A DNA stretch of 64,000 bases from Allodiplogaster sudhausi. Its lineage: Eukaryota > Nematoda > Chromadorea > Rhabditida > Diplogasteridae. Positions within the stretch are counted from its first letter, which is position 1; every line of letters starts with the position of its first letter. The notes below the pieces were generated by a model. It saw nothing but the letters and a program-made list of their open reading frames with translations, had not been told where the DNA came from and searched no databases. Both the position numbers and the translations under genes were made by a program. This document shows positions 11,940 to 23,038 of this stretch, one piece after another. The stretch lies in the NCBI GenBank assembly GCA_945643635.1, contig CALZFC010000298.1, positions 1-64,000 of the forward strand, given 5' to 3'.

Positions 11940-12150
11940 ACGTAATGTGTTATCTACAGCTGTGTCAAAAATATACTATTTCTGTAGATATGAAAATAAA
12001 ACTGGATCCTTGACTAGACATGGCCAAAACGTCTTCGCTCCTACCGCCACAAATGCTCACATCGGTTTTTGCTGCAATGTCAAAAATATATTATTTCGGC
12101 AGATTTGAAAACAAAACTTGATCCTTGACTCGACATATATAAAATGAATA

Positions 12151-12223
12151 CGCTCCTGGGTGGGTTCGAACCACCGACCTTTCGGTTAACAGCCGAACGC
12201 GCTGCCGATTGCGCCACAAGAGC
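12151..12223 (-). tRNA. tRNA-Asn(GTT) copy 44
   Basis: Consensus; T4. Confidence 0.95.
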
Positions 12224-12435
12224 ACGTAATGTGTTATCTACAGCTATGTCAAAAATATACTATTTCTGTAGATATGAAAATAAAACTTGATCCTTGGCTA
12301 GACATGGCCAAAACGTCTTCGCTCCTACCGCCACAAATGCTCGACATCGGTTTTTGCTGATATGTCAAGAATATATTATTTCGGCAGATTTGAAAATAAA
12401 ACTTGTTCCATGACTCTACATGGACAATAAGTTTC

Positions 12436-12508
12436 CGCTCCTGGGTGGGTTCGAACCACCGACCTTTCGGTTAACAGCCGAACGCGCTGCCGATTGCGCC
12501 ACAAGAGC
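12436..12508 (-). tRNA. tRNA-Asn(GTT) copy 45
   Basis: Consensus body; distal stop. Confidence 0.94.
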
Positions 12509-12640
12509 ACGTAATGTGTTATCTACAGCTGTGTCAAAAATATACTATTTCTGTAGATATGAAAATAAGACATGATCCTTGACTAGAAATGGCCAAAACG
12601 TCTTCGCTCCTGCCGCCACAAGTGCTCGACATCGGTTTTT

Positions 12641-12687
12641 CTGCTAAAAATGATAAAGATGTTGGTACCTATTTGATAAAAAAAACT
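12641..12687. repeat. 47-bp extra segment, copy a
   Basis: Lies between CATCGGTTTTT and GCTCATATG in the spacer between the remnant and tRNA copy 46. Starts CTGCTAAAAATGATAAAGAT and contains GGTACC. Absent from ordinary units. Confidence 0.8.
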
Positions 12688-12767
12688 GCTCATATGTCAA
12701 GAATATATTATTTCGGCAGATTTGAAAATAAAACTTGTTCCATGACTCTACATGGACAAAAAGTTTT

Positions 12768-12840
12768 CGCTCCTGGGTGGGTTCGAACCACCGACCTTTC
12801 GGTTAACAGCCGAACGCGCTGCCGATTGCGCCACAAGAGC
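12768..12840 (-). tRNA. tRNA-Asn(GTT) copy 46
   Basis: Consensus; T5. Downstream spacer carries the extra segment; first gene of the 15-unit block, pairs with copy 61. Confidence 0.95.
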
Positions 12841-13052
12841 ACGTAATGTGTTATCTACAGCTGTGTCAAAAATATACTATTTCTGTAGATATGAAAATAA
12901 AACTGGATCCTTGACTAGACATGGCCAAAACGTCTTCGCTCCTACCGCCACAAGTGCTCGACATCGGTTTTTGCTCATATGTCAAGAATATATTATTTCG
13001 GCAGATTTGAAAATAAAACTTGTTCCATGACTCTACATGGACAATAAGTTTC

Positions 13053-13125
13053 CGCTCCTGGGTGGGTTCGAACCACCGACCTTTCGGTTAACAGCCGAAC
13101 GCGCTGCCGATTGCGCCACAAGAGC
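13053..13125 (-). tRNA. tRNA-Asn(GTT) copy 47
   Basis: Consensus body; distal stop. Pairs with copy 62. Confidence 0.94.
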
Positions 13126-13255
13126 ACGTAATGTGTTATCTACAGCTGTGTCAAAAATATACTATTTCTGTAGATATGAAAATAAGACATGATCCTTGAC
13201 TAGAAATGGCCAAAACGTCTTCGCTCCTGCCGCCACAAGTGCTCGACATCGGTTT

Positions 13256-13307
13256 AACAATTCTGCTAAAATGATAAAGATGGAGGTACCTATTTGATAA
13301 AAAAACT
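13256..13307. repeat. 52-bp extra segment, copy b
   Basis: Same family, beginning AACAATTCTGC; has GGAGGTACC where copy a has GTTGGTACC. Confidence 0.8.
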
Positions 13308-13387
13308 GCTCATATGTCAAGAATATATTATTTCGGCAGATTTGAAAATAAAACTTGTTCCATGACTCTTCATGGACAATAAGTTTC

Positions 13388-13460
13388 CGCTCCTGGGTGG
13401 GTTCGAACCACCGACCTTTCGGTTAACAGCCGAACGCGCTGCCGATTGCGCCACAAGAGC
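13388..13460 (-). tRNA. tRNA-Asn(GTT) copy 48
   Basis: Consensus body; distal stop; downstream extra segment. Pairs with copy 63. Confidence 0.94.
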
Positions 13461-13671
13461 ACGTAATGTGTTATCTACAGGTATGTCAAAAATATACTAT
13501 TTCTGTAGATATGAAAATCAAACTTGATCCTTGGCTAGACATGGCCAAAACGTCTTCGCTCCTACCGCCACAAATGCTCGACATCGGGTTTTGCTGATAT
13601 GTCAAGAATATATTATTTCGGCAGATTTGAAAATAAAACTTGTTCCATGACTCGACATATATAAAAATTTT

Positions 13672-13744
13672 CGCTCCTGGGTGGGTTCGAACCACCGACC
13701 TTTCGGTTAACAGCCGAACGCGCTGCCGATTGCGCCACAAGAGC
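13672..13744 (-). tRNA. tRNA-Asn(GTT) copy 49
   Basis: Consensus; T5 (AAAATTTTTAT trailer). Pairs with copy 64. Confidence 0.95.
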
Positions 13745-13956
13745 ACGTAATGTGTTATCTACAGGTATGTCAAAAATATACTATTTCTGTAGATATGAAA
13801 ATAAAACTTGATCCTTGGCTAGACATGGCCAAAACGTCTTCGCTCCTACCGCCACAAATGCTCGACATCGGTTTTTGCTGATATGTCAAGAATATATTAT
13901 TTCGGCAGATTTGAAAATAAAACTTGTTCCATGACTCGACATATATAAAAAGTTTT

Positions 13957-14029
13957 CGCTCCTGGGTGGGTTCGAACCACCGACCTTTCGGTTAACAGCC
14001 GAACGCGCTGCCGATTGCGCCACAAGAGC
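13957..14029 (-). tRNA. tRNA-Asn(GTT) copy 50
   Basis: Consensus; T5. Pairs with copy 65. Confidence 0.95.
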
Positions 14030-14158
14030 ACGTAATGTGTTATCTACAGCTATGTCAAAAATATACTATTTCTGTAGATATGAAAATAAACATGATCCTT
14101 GACTAGAAATGGCCAAAACGTCTTCGCTCCTGCCGCCACAAGTGCTCGACATCGGTTT

Positions 14159-14204
14159 AACAAATTCTGCTAAAAATGATAAAGATGTTGGTACTATTTG
14201 ATAT
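14159..14204. repeat. 46-bp extra segment, copy c
   Basis: Same family, beginning AACAAATTCTGC; shortened at its right end (no poly-A ACT). Confidence 0.8.
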
Positions 14205-14284
14205 GCTCATATGTCAAGAATATATTATTTCGGCAGATTTGAAAATAAAACTTGTTCCATGACTCTACATGGACAAAAAGTTTT

Positions 14285-14357
14285 CGCTCCTGGGTGGGTT
14301 CGAACCACCGACCTTTCGGTTAACAGCCGAACGCGCTGCCGATTGCGCCACAAGAGC
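14285..14357 (-). tRNA. tRNA-Asn(GTT) copy 51
   Basis: Consensus; T5; downstream extra segment. Pairs with copy 66. Confidence 0.95.
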
Positions 14358-14569
14358 ACGTAATCTGTTATCTACAGCCATGTCAAAAATATACTATTTC
14401 TGTAGATATGAAAATAAAACTTGATCCTTGGCTAGACATGGCCAAAACGTCTTCCCTCCTACCGCCACAAATGCTCGACATCGGTTTTTGCTGATATGTC
14501 AAGAATATATTATTTCGGCAGATTTGAAAATAAAACTTGTTCCATGACTCGACATATATAAAAAGTTTT

Positions 14570-14642
14570 CGCTCCTGGGTGGGTTCGAACCACCGACCTT
14601 TCGGTTAACAGCCGAACGCGCTGCCGATTGCGCCACAAGAGC
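14570..14642 (-). tRNA. tRNA-Asn(GTT) copy 52
   Basis: Consensus; T5. Pairs with copy 67. Confidence 0.95.
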
Positions 14643-14853
14643 ACGTAATGTGTTATCTACAGCTGTGTCAAAAATATACTATTTCTGTAGATATGAAAAT
14701 AAAACTGGATCCTTGACTAGACATGGCCAAAACGTCTTCGCTCCTACCGCCACAAATGCTCGACATCGGTTTTTGCTGCAATGTCAAAATATATTATTTC
14801 GGCAGATTTGAAAACAAAACTTGATCCTTGACTCGACATATATAAAATGAATA

Positions 14854-14926
14854 CGCTCCTGGGTGGGTTCGAACCACCGACCTTTCGGTTAACAGCCGAA
14901 CGCGCTGCCGATTGCGCCACAAGAGC
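14854..14926 (-). tRNA. tRNA-Asn(GTT) copy 53
   Basis: Consensus; T4. Pairs with copy 68. Confidence 0.95.
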
Positions 14927-15138
14927 ACGTAATGTGTTATCTACAGCTATGTCAAAAATATACTATTTCTGTAGATATGAAAATAAAACTTGATCCTTGG
15001 CTAGACATGGCCAAAACGTCTTCGCTCCTACCGCCACAAATGCTCGACATCGGTTTTTGCTGATATGTCAAGAATATATTATTTCGGCAGATTTGAAAAT
15101 AAAACTTGTTCCATGACTCTACATGGACAATAAGTTTC

Positions 15139-15211
15139 CGCTCCTGGGTGGGTTCGAACCACCGACCTTTCGGTTAACAGCCGAACGCGCTGCCGATTGC
15201 GCCACAAGAGC
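15139..15211 (-). tRNA. tRNA-Asn(GTT) copy 54
   Basis: Consensus body; distal stop. Pairs with copy 69. Confidence 0.94.
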
Positions 15212-15421
15212 ACGTAATGTGTTATCTACAGGTATGTCAAAAATATACTATTTCTGTAGATATGAAAATAAAACTTGATCCTTGGCTAGACATGGCCAAA
15301 ACGTCTTCGCTCCTACCGCCACAAATGCTCGACATCGGTTTTGCTGATATGTCAAGAATATATTATTTCGGCAGATTTGAAAATAAAACTTGTTCCATGA
15401 CTCGACATATATAAAAATTTT

Positions 15422-15494
15422 CGCTCCTGGGTGGGTTCGAACCACCGACCTTTCGGTTAACAGCCGAACGCGCTGCCGATTGCGCCACAAGAGC
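15422..15494 (-). tRNA. tRNA-Asn(GTT) copy 55
   Basis: Consensus; T5. Pairs with copy 70. Confidence 0.95.
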
Positions 15495-15706
15495 ACGTAA
15501 TGTGTTATCTACAGGTATGTCAAAAATATACTATTTCTGTAGATATGAAAATAAAACTTGATCCTTGGCTAGACATGGCCAAAACGTCTTCGCTCCTACC
15601 GCCACAAATGCTCGACATCGGTTTTTGCTGATATGTCAAGAATATATTATTTCGGCAGATTTGAAAATAAAACTTGTTCCATGACTCGACATATATAAAA
15701 AGTTTT

Positions 15707-15779
15707 CGCTCCTGGGTGGGTTCGAACCACCGACCTTTCGGTTAACAGCCGAACGCGCTGCCGATTGCGCCACAAGAGC
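15707..15779 (-). tRNA. tRNA-Asn(GTT) copy 56
   Basis: Consensus; T5. Pairs with copy 71. Confidence 0.95.
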
Positions 15780-15991
15780 ACGTAATGTGTTATCTACAGC
15801 TATGTCAAAAATATACTATTTCTGTAGATATGAAAATAAAACTTGATCCTTGGCTAGACATGGCCAAAACGTCTTCCCTCCTACCGCCACAAATGCTCGA
15901 CATCGGTTTTTGCTGATATGTCAAGAATATATTATTTCGGCAGATTTGAAAACAAAACTTGATCCTTGACTCGACATATATAAAATGAATA

Positions 15992-16064
15992 CGCTCCTGG
16001 GTGGGTTCGAACCACCGACCTTTCGGTTAACAGCCGAACGCGCTGCCGATTGCGCCACAAGAGC
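15992..16064 (-). tRNA. tRNA-Asn(GTT) copy 57
   Basis: Consensus; T4. Pairs with copy 72. Confidence 0.95.
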
Positions 16065-16276
16065 ACGTAACGTGTTATCTACAGCTATGTCAAAAATATA
16101 CTATTTCTGTAGATATGAAAATAAAACTTGATCCTTGGCTAGACATGGCCAAAACGTCTTCCCTCCTACCGCCACAAATGCTCGACATCGGTTTTTCCTG
16201 ATATGTCAAGAATATATTATTTCGGCAGATTTGAAAATAAAACTTGTTCCATGACTCGACATATATAAAAAGTTTT

Positions 16277-16349
16277 CGCTCCTGGGTGGGTTCGAACCAC
16301 CGACCTTTCGGTTAACAGCCGAACGCGCTGCCGATTGCGCCACAAGAGC
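16277..16349 (-). tRNA. tRNA-Asn(GTT) copy 58
   Basis: Consensus; T5. Pairs with copy 73. Confidence 0.95.
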
Positions 16350-16560
16350 ACGTAATGTGTTATCTACAGCTATGTCAAAAATATACTATTTCTGTAGATA
16401 TGAAAATAAAACTTGATCCTTGGCTAGACATGGCCAAAACGTCTTCGCTCCTACCGCCACAAATGCTCGACATCGGTTTTTGCTGATATGTCAAGAATAT
16501 ATTATTTCGGCAGATTTGAAAATAAAACTTGTTCCATGACTCGACATATATAAAAATTTT

Positions 16561-16633
16561 CGCTCCTGGGTGGGTTCGAACCACCGACCTTTCGGTTAAC
16601 AGCCGAACGCGCTGCCGATTGCGCCACAAGAGC
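16561..16633 (-). tRNA. tRNA-Asn(GTT) copy 59
   Basis: Consensus; T5. Confidence 0.95.
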
Positions 16634-16845
16634 ACGTAATGTGTTATCTACAGCTATGTCAAAAATATACTATTTCTGTAGATATGAAAATAAAACTTGA
16701 TCCTTGGCTAGACATGGCCAAAACGTCTTCGCTCCTACCGCCACAAATGCTCGACATCGGTTTTTGCTGATATGTCAAGAATATATTATTTCGGCAGATT
16801 TGAAAATAAAACTTGTTCCATGACTCGACATATATAAAAAGTTTT

Positions 16846-16918
16846 CGCTCCTGGGTGGGTTCGAACCACCGACCTTTCGGTTAACAGCCGAACGCGCTGC
16901 CGATTGCGCCACAAGAGC
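16846..16918 (-). tRNA. tRNA-Asn(GTT) copy 60
   Basis: Consensus; T5. Confidence 0.95.
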
Positions 16919-17048
16919 ACGTAATGTGTTATCTACAGCTATGTCAAAAATATACTATTTCTGTAGATATGAAAATAAGACATGATCCTTGACTAGAAAT
17001 GGCCAAAACGTCTTCGCTCCTGCCGCCACAAGTGCTCGACATCGGTTT

Positions 17049-17098
17049 AACAAATTCTGCTAAAAATGATAAAGATGTTGGTTATTTGATAAAAAACT
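17049..17098. repeat. 50-bp extra segment, copy d
   Basis: Counterpart of copy a, 15 units later; GGTACC reduced to GGTTA. Confidence 0.8.
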
Positions 17099-17178
17099 GC
17101 TCATATGTCAAGAATATATTATTTCGGCAGATTTGAAAATAAAACTTGTTCCATGACTCTACATGGACAAAAAGTTTT

Positions 17179-17251
17179 CGCTCCTGGGTGGGTTCGAACC
17201 ACCGACCTTTCGGTTAACAGCCGAACGCGCTGCCGATTGCGCCACAAGAGC
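17179..17251 (-). tRNA. tRNA-Asn(GTT) copy 61
   Basis: Consensus; T5; downstream extra segment; starts the second 15-unit block. Confidence 0.95.
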
Positions 17252-17462
17252 ACGTAATGTGTTATCTACAGCTGTGTCAAAAATATACTATTTCTGTAGA
17301 TATGAAAATAAAACTGATCCTTGACTAGACATGGCCAAAACGTCTTCGCTCCTACCGCCACAAGTGCTCGACATCGGTTTTTGCTCATATGTCAAGAATA
17401 TATTATTTCGGCAGATTTGAAAATAAAACTTGTTCCATGACTCTACATGGACAATAAGTTTC

Positions 17463-17535
17463 CGCTCCTGGGTGGGTTCGAACCACCGACCTTTCGGTTA
17501 ACAGCCGCACGCGCTGCCGATTGCGCCACAAGAGC
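17463..17535 (-). tRNA. tRNA-Asn(GTT) copy 62
   Basis: T28 to G, which makes a G-A mismatch in the anticodon stem; distal stop. Copy 47 lacks this change. Confidence 0.85.
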
Positions 17536-17664
17536 ACGTAATGTGTTATCTACAGCTGTGTCAAAAATATACTATTTCTGTAGATATGAAAATAAACATG
17601 ATCCTTGACTAGAAATGGCCAAAACGTCTTCGCTCCTGCCGCCACAAGTGCTCGACATCGGTTT

Positions 17665-17712
17665 ACAAATTCTGCTAAAATGATAAAGATGGAGGTTATT
17701 TGATAAAAAACT
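17665..17712. repeat. 48-bp extra segment, copy e
   Basis: Counterpart of copy b; shares its GGAGG variant. Confidence 0.8.
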
Positions 17713-17792
17713 GCTCATATGTCAAGAATATATTATTTCGGCAGATTTGAAAATAAAACTTGTTCCATGACTCTTCATGGACAATAAGTTTC

Positions 17793-17865
17793 CGCTCCTG
17801 GGTGGGTTCGAACCACCGACCTTTCGGTTAACAGCCGAACGCGCTGCCGATTGCGCCACAAGAGC
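17793..17865 (-). tRNA. tRNA-Asn(GTT) copy 63
   Basis: Consensus body; distal stop; downstream extra segment. Confidence 0.94.
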
Positions 17866-18076
17866 ACGTAATGTGTTATCTACAGGTATGTCAAAAATAT
17901 ACTATTTCTGTAGATATGAAAATAAAACTTGATCCTTGGCTAGACATGGCCAAAACGTCTTCGCTCCTACCGCCACAAATGCTCGACATCGGGTTTTGCT
18001 GATATGTCAAGAATATATTATTTCGGCAGATTTGAAAATAAAACTTGTTCCATGACTCGACATATATAAAAATTTT

Positions 18077-18149
18077 CGCTCCTGGGTGGGTTCGAACCAC
18101 CGACCTTTCGGTTAACAGCCGAACGCGCTGCCGATTGCGCCACAAGAGC
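18077..18149 (-). tRNA. tRNA-Asn(GTT) copy 64
   Basis: Consensus; T5. Confidence 0.95.
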
Positions 18150-18361
18150 ACGTAATGTGTTATCTACAGGTATGTCAAAAATATACTATTTCTGTAGATA
18201 TGAAAATAAAACTTGATCCTTGGCTAGACATGGCCAAAACGTCTTCGCTCCTACCGCCACAAATGCTCGACATCGGGTTTTGCTGATATGTCAAGAATAT
18301 ATTATTTCGGCAGATTTGAAAATAAAACTTGTTCCATGACTCGACATATATAAAAAGTTTT

Positions 18362-18434
18362 CGCTCCTGGGTGGGTTCGAACCACCGACCTTTCGGTTAA
18401 CAGCCGAACGCGCTGCCGATTGCGCCACAAGAGC
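18362..18434 (-). tRNA. tRNA-Asn(GTT) copy 65
   Basis: Consensus; T5. Confidence 0.95.
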
Positions 18435-18564
18435 ACGTAATGTGTTATCTACAGGTATGTCAAAAATATACTATTTCTGTAGATATGAAAATAAGACATG
18501 ATCCTTGACTAGAAATGGCCAAAACGTCTTCGCTCCTGCCGCCACAAGTGCTCGACATCGGTTT

Positions 18565-18616
18565 ACAAATTCTGCTAAAATGATAAAGATGTTGGTACTA
18601 TTTGATAAAAAAAACT
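18565..18616. repeat. 52-bp extra segment, copy f
   Basis: Counterpart of copy c; keeps the poly-A ACT right end. Confidence 0.8.
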
Positions 18617-18695
18617 GCTCATATGTCAAGAATATATTATTTCGGCAGATTTGAAAATAAAACTTGTTCCATGACTCTACATGGACAAAAGTTTT

Positions 18696-18768
18696 CGCTC
18701 CTGGGTGGGTTCGAACCACCGACCTTTCGGTTAACAGCCGAACGCGCTGCCGATTGCGCCACAAGAGC
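18696..18768 (-). tRNA. tRNA-Asn(GTT) copy 66
   Basis: Consensus; T4 (copy 51 has T5); downstream extra segment. Confidence 0.95.
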
Positions 18769-18979
18769 ACGTAATCTGTTATCTACAGCCATGTCAAAAA
18801 TATACTATTTCTGTAGATATGAAAATAAAACTTGATCCTTGGCTAGACATGGCCAAAACGTCTTCCCTCCTACCGCCACAAATGCTCGACATCGGTTTTT
18901 CTGATATGTCAAGAATATATTATTTCGGCAGATTTGAAAATAAAACTTGTTCCATGACTCGACATATATAAAAAGTTTT

Positions 18980-19052
18980 CGCTCCTGGGTGGGTTCGAAC
19001 CACCGACCTTTCGGTTAACAGCCGAACGCGCTGCCGATTGCGCCACAAGAGC
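18980..19052 (-). tRNA. tRNA-Asn(GTT) copy 67
   Basis: Consensus; T5. Confidence 0.95.
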
Positions 19053-19264
19053 ACGTAATGTGTTATCTACAGCTGTGTCAAAAATATACTATTTCTGTAG
19101 ATATGAAAATAAAACTGGATCCTTGACTAGACATGGCCAAAACGTCTTCGCTCCTACCGCCACAAATGCTCAACATCGGTTTTTGCTGCAATGTCAAAAA
19201 TATATTATTTCGGCAGATTTGAAAACAAAACTTGATCCTTGACTCGACATATATAAAATGAATA

Positions 19265-19337
19265 CGCTCCTGGGTGGGTTCGAACCACCGACCTTTCGGT
19301 TAACAGCCGAACGCGCTGCCGATTGCGCCACAAGAGC
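19265..19337 (-). tRNA. tRNA-Asn(GTT) copy 68
   Basis: Consensus; T4. Confidence 0.95.
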
Positions 19338-19549
19338 ACGTAATGTGTTATCTACAGCTATGTCAAAAATATACTATTTCTGTAGATATGAAAATAAAAC
19401 TTGATCCTTGGCTAGACATGGCCAAAACGTCTTCGCTCCTACCGCCACAAATGCTCGACATCGGTTTTTGCTGATATGTCAAGAATATATTATTTCGGCA
19501 GATTTGAAAATAAAACTTGTTCCATGACTCTACATGGACAATAAGTTTC

Positions 19550-19622
19550 CGCTCCTGGGTGGGTTCGAACCACCGACCTTTCGGTTAACAGCCGAACGCG
19601 CTGCCGATTGCGCCACAAGAGC
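19550..19622 (-). tRNA. tRNA-Asn(GTT) copy 69
   Basis: Consensus body; distal stop. Confidence 0.94.
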
Positions 19623-19833
19623 ACGTAATGTGTTATCTACAGGTATGTCAAAAATATACTATTTCTGTAGATATGAAAATAAAACTTGATCCTTGGCTAG
19701 ACATGGCCAAAACGTCTTCGCTCCTACCGCCACAAATGCTCGACATCGGGTTTTGCTGATATGTCAAGAATATATTATTTCGGCAGATTTGAAAATAAAA
19801 CTTGTTCCATGACTCGACATATATAAAAATTTT

Positions 19834-19906
19834 CGCTCCTGGGTGGGTTCGAACCACCGACCTTTCGGTTAACAGCCGAACGCGCTGCCGATTGCGCCAC
19901 AAGAGC
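19834..19906 (-). tRNA. tRNA-Asn(GTT) copy 70
   Basis: Consensus; T5. Confidence 0.95.
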
Positions 19907-20118
19907 ACGTAATGTGTTATCTACAGGTATGTCAAAAATATACTATTTCTGTAGATATGAAAATAAAACTTGATCCTTGGCTAGACATGGCCAAAACGTC
20001 TTCGCTCCTACCGCCACAAATGCTCGACATCGGTTTTTGCTGATATGTCAAGAATATATTATTTCGGCAGATTTGAAAATAAAACTTGTTCCATGACTCG
20101 ACATATATAAAAAGTTTT

Positions 20119-20191
20119 CGCTCCTGGGTGGGTTCGAACCACCGACCTTTCGGTTAACAGCCGAACGCGCTGCCGATTGCGCCACAAGAGC
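20119..20191 (-). tRNA. tRNA-Asn(GTT) copy 71
   Basis: Consensus; T5. Confidence 0.95.
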
Positions 20192-20403
20192 ACGTAATGT
20201 GTTATCTACAGCTATGTCAAAAATATACTATTTCTGTAGATATGAAAATAAAACTTGATCCTTGGCTAGACATGGCCAAAACGTCTTCCCTCCTACCGCC
20301 ACAAATGCTCGACATCGGTTTTTGCTGATATGTCAAGAATATATTATTTCGGCAGATTTGAAAACAAAACTTGATCCTTGACTCGACATATATAAAATGA
20401 ATA

Positions 20404-20476
20404 CGCTCCTGGGTGGGTTCGAACCACCGACCTTTCGGTTAACAGCCGAACGCGCTGCCGATTGCGCCACAAGAGC
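20404..20476 (-). tRNA. tRNA-Asn(GTT) copy 72
   Basis: Consensus; T4. Confidence 0.95.
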
Positions 20477-20686
20477 ACGTAATGTGTTATCTACAGCTAT
20501 GTCAAAAATATACTATTTCTGTAGATATGAAAATAAAACTTGATCCTTGGCTAGACATGGCCAAAACGTCTTCCTCCTACCGCCACAAATGCTCGACATC
20601 GGTTTTTGCTGATATGTCAAGAATATATTATTTCGGCAGATTTGAAAATAAAACTTGTTCCATGACTCGACATATATAAAAGTTTT

Positions 20687-20759
20687 CGCTCCTGGGTGGG
20701 TTCGAACCACCGACCTTTCGGTTAACAGCCGAACGCGCTGCCGATTGCGCCACAAGAGC
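20687..20759 (-). tRNA. tRNA-Asn(GTT) copy 73
   Basis: Consensus; T4. Confidence 0.95.
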
Positions 20760-20971
20760 ACGTAATGTGTTATCTACAGCTATGTCAAAAATATACTATT
20801 TCTGTAGATATGAAAATAAAACTTGATCCTTGACTAGACATGGCCAAAACGTCTTCGCTCCTACCGCCACAAATGCTCGACATCGGTTTTTGCTGATATG
20901 TCAAAAATATATTATTTCGGCAGATTTGAAAACAAAACTTGATCCTTGACTCGACATATATAAAATGAATA

Positions 20972-21044
20972 CGCTCCTGGGTGGGTTCGAACCACCGACC
21001 TTTCGGTTAACAGCCGAACGCGCTGCCGATTGCGCCACAAGAGC
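20972..21044 (-). tRNA. tRNA-Asn(GTT) copy 74
   Basis: Consensus; T4. Confidence 0.95.
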
Positions 21045-21256
21045 ACGTAATGTGTTATCTACAGCTATGTCAAAAATATACTATTTCTGTAGATATGAAA
21101 ATAAAACTTGATCCTTGGCTAGACATGGCCAAAACGTCTTCGCTCCTACCGCCACAAATGCTCGACATCGGTTTTTGCTGATATGTCAAGAATATATTAT
21201 TTCGGCAGATTTGAAAATAAAACTTGTTCCATGACTCGACATATATAAAAAGTTTT

Positions 21257-21329
21257 CGCTCCTGGGTGGGTTCGAACCACCGACCTTTCGGTTAACAGCC
21301 GAACGCGCTGCCGATTGCGCCACAAGAGC
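21257..21329 (-). tRNA. tRNA-Asn(GTT) copy 75
   Basis: Consensus; T5. Confidence 0.95.
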
Positions 21330-21541
21330 ACGTAATGTGTTATCTACAGCTGTGTCAAAAATATACTATTTCTGTAGATATGAAAATAAAACTTGATCCT
21401 TGACTAGACATGGCCAAAACGTCTTCGCTCCTACCGCCACAAATGCTCGACATCGGTTTTTGCTGATATGTCAAGAATATATTATTTCGGCAGATTTGAA
21501 AACAAAACTTGTTCCATGACTCGACATATATAAAAAGTTTT

Positions 21542-21614
21542 CGCTCCTGGGTGGGTTCGAACCACCGACCTTTCGGTTAACAGCCGAACGCGCTGCCGAT
21601 TGCGCCACAAGAGC
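21542..21614 (-). tRNA. tRNA-Asn(GTT) copy 76
   Basis: Consensus; T5. Confidence 0.95.
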
Positions 21615-21826
21615 ACGTAATGTGTTATCTACAGCTATGTCAAAAATATACTATTTCTGTAGATATGAAAATAAAACTTGATCCTTGGCTAGACATGGCC
21701 AAAACGTCTTCGCTCCTACCGCCACAAATGCTCGACATCGGTTTTTGCTGATATGTCAAGAATATATTATTTCGGCAGATTTGAAAATAAAACTTGTTCC
21801 ATGACTCTACATGGACAATAAGTTTT

Positions 21827-21899
21827 CGCTCCTGGGTGGGTTCGAACCACCGACCTTTCGGTTAACAGCCGAACGCGCTGCCGATTGCGCCACAAGAGC
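21827..21899 (-). tRNA. tRNA-Asn(GTT) copy 77
   Basis: Consensus body; distal stop. Last such copy before 53 kb. Confidence 0.94.
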
Positions 21900-22111
21900 A
21901 CGTAATGTGTTATCTACAGCTGTGTCAAAAATATACTATTTCTGTAGATATGAAAATAAAACTTGATCCTTGGCTAGACATGGCCAAAACGTCTTCGCTC
22001 CTACCGCCACAAATGCTCGACATCGGTTTTTGCTGATATGTCAAGAATATATTATTTCGGCAGATTTGAAAATAAAACTTGTTCCATGACTCGACATATA
22101 TAAAAAGTTTT

Positions 22112-22184
22112 CGCTCCTGGGTGGGTTCGAACCACCGACCTTTCGGTTAACAGCCGAACGCGCTGCCGATTGCGCCACAAGAGC
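22112..22184 (-). tRNA. tRNA-Asn(GTT) copy 78
   Basis: Consensus; T5. Confidence 0.95.
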
Positions 22185-22396
22185 ACGTAATGTGTTATCT
22201 ACAGCTATGTCAAAAATATACTATTTCTGTAGATATGAAAATAAAACTTGATCCTTGGCTAGACATGGCCAAAACGTCTTCGCTCCTACCGCCACAAATG
22301 CTCGACATCGGTTTTTGCTGATATGTCAAGAATATATTATTTCGGCAGATTTGAAAATAAAACTTGTTCCATGACTCGACATATATAAAAAGTTTT

Positions 22397-22469
22397 CGCT
22401 CCTGGGTGGGTTCGAACCACCGACCTTTCGGTTAACAGCCGAACGCGCTGCCGATTGCGCCACAAGAGC
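22397..22469 (-). tRNA. tRNA-Asn(GTT) copy 79
   Basis: Consensus; T5. Confidence 0.95.
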
Positions 22470-22681
22470 ACGTAATGTGTTATCTACAGCTATGTCAAAA
22501 ATATACTATTTCTGTAGATATGAAAATAAAACTTGATCCTTGGCTAGACATGGCCAAAACGTCTTCGCTCCTACCGCCACAAATGCTCGACATCGGTTTT
22601 TGCTGATATGTCAAGAATATATTATTTCGGCAGATTTGAAAACAAAACTTGTTCCATGACTCGACATATATAAAATGAATT

Positions 22682-22754
22682 CGCTCCTGGGTGGGTTCGA
22701 ACCACCGACCTTTCGGTTAACAGCCGAACGCGCTGCCGATTGCGCCACAAGAGC
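22682..22754 (-). tRNA. tRNA-Asn(GTT) copy 80
   Basis: Consensus; T4. Confidence 0.95.
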
Positions 22755-22965
22755 ACGTAATGTGTTATCTACAGCTATGTCAAAAATATACTATTTCTGT
22801 AGATATGAAAATAAAACTTGATCCTTGGCTAGACATGGCCAAAACGTCTTCGCTCCTACCGCCACAAATGCTCGACATCGGTTTTTGCTGATATGTCAAG
22901 AATATATTATTTCGGCAGATTTGAAAATAAAACTTGTTCCATGACTCTACATATACAAAAGTTTT

Positions 22966-23038
22966 CGCTCCTGGGTGGGTTCGAACCACCGACCTTTCGG
23001 TTAACAGCCGAACGCGCTGCCGATTGCGCCACAAGAGC
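22966..23038 (-). tRNA. tRNA-Asn(GTT) copy 81
   Basis: Consensus; T4. Confidence 0.95.

Larger units (their letters stand above)
12509..16349. repeat. 15-unit higher-order repeat, first copy
   Basis: tRNA copies 46-58 match copies 61-73 in order, trailer type and extra segments, at a constant offset of 4,405-4,411 bp. Units 59 and 60 complete the period. Confidence 0.85.
16919..20759. repeat. 15-unit higher-order repeat, second copy
   Basis: Second copy of the block. Small differences (T28G in copy 62, T4 in copy 66) arose after the duplication. Confidence 0.85.
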
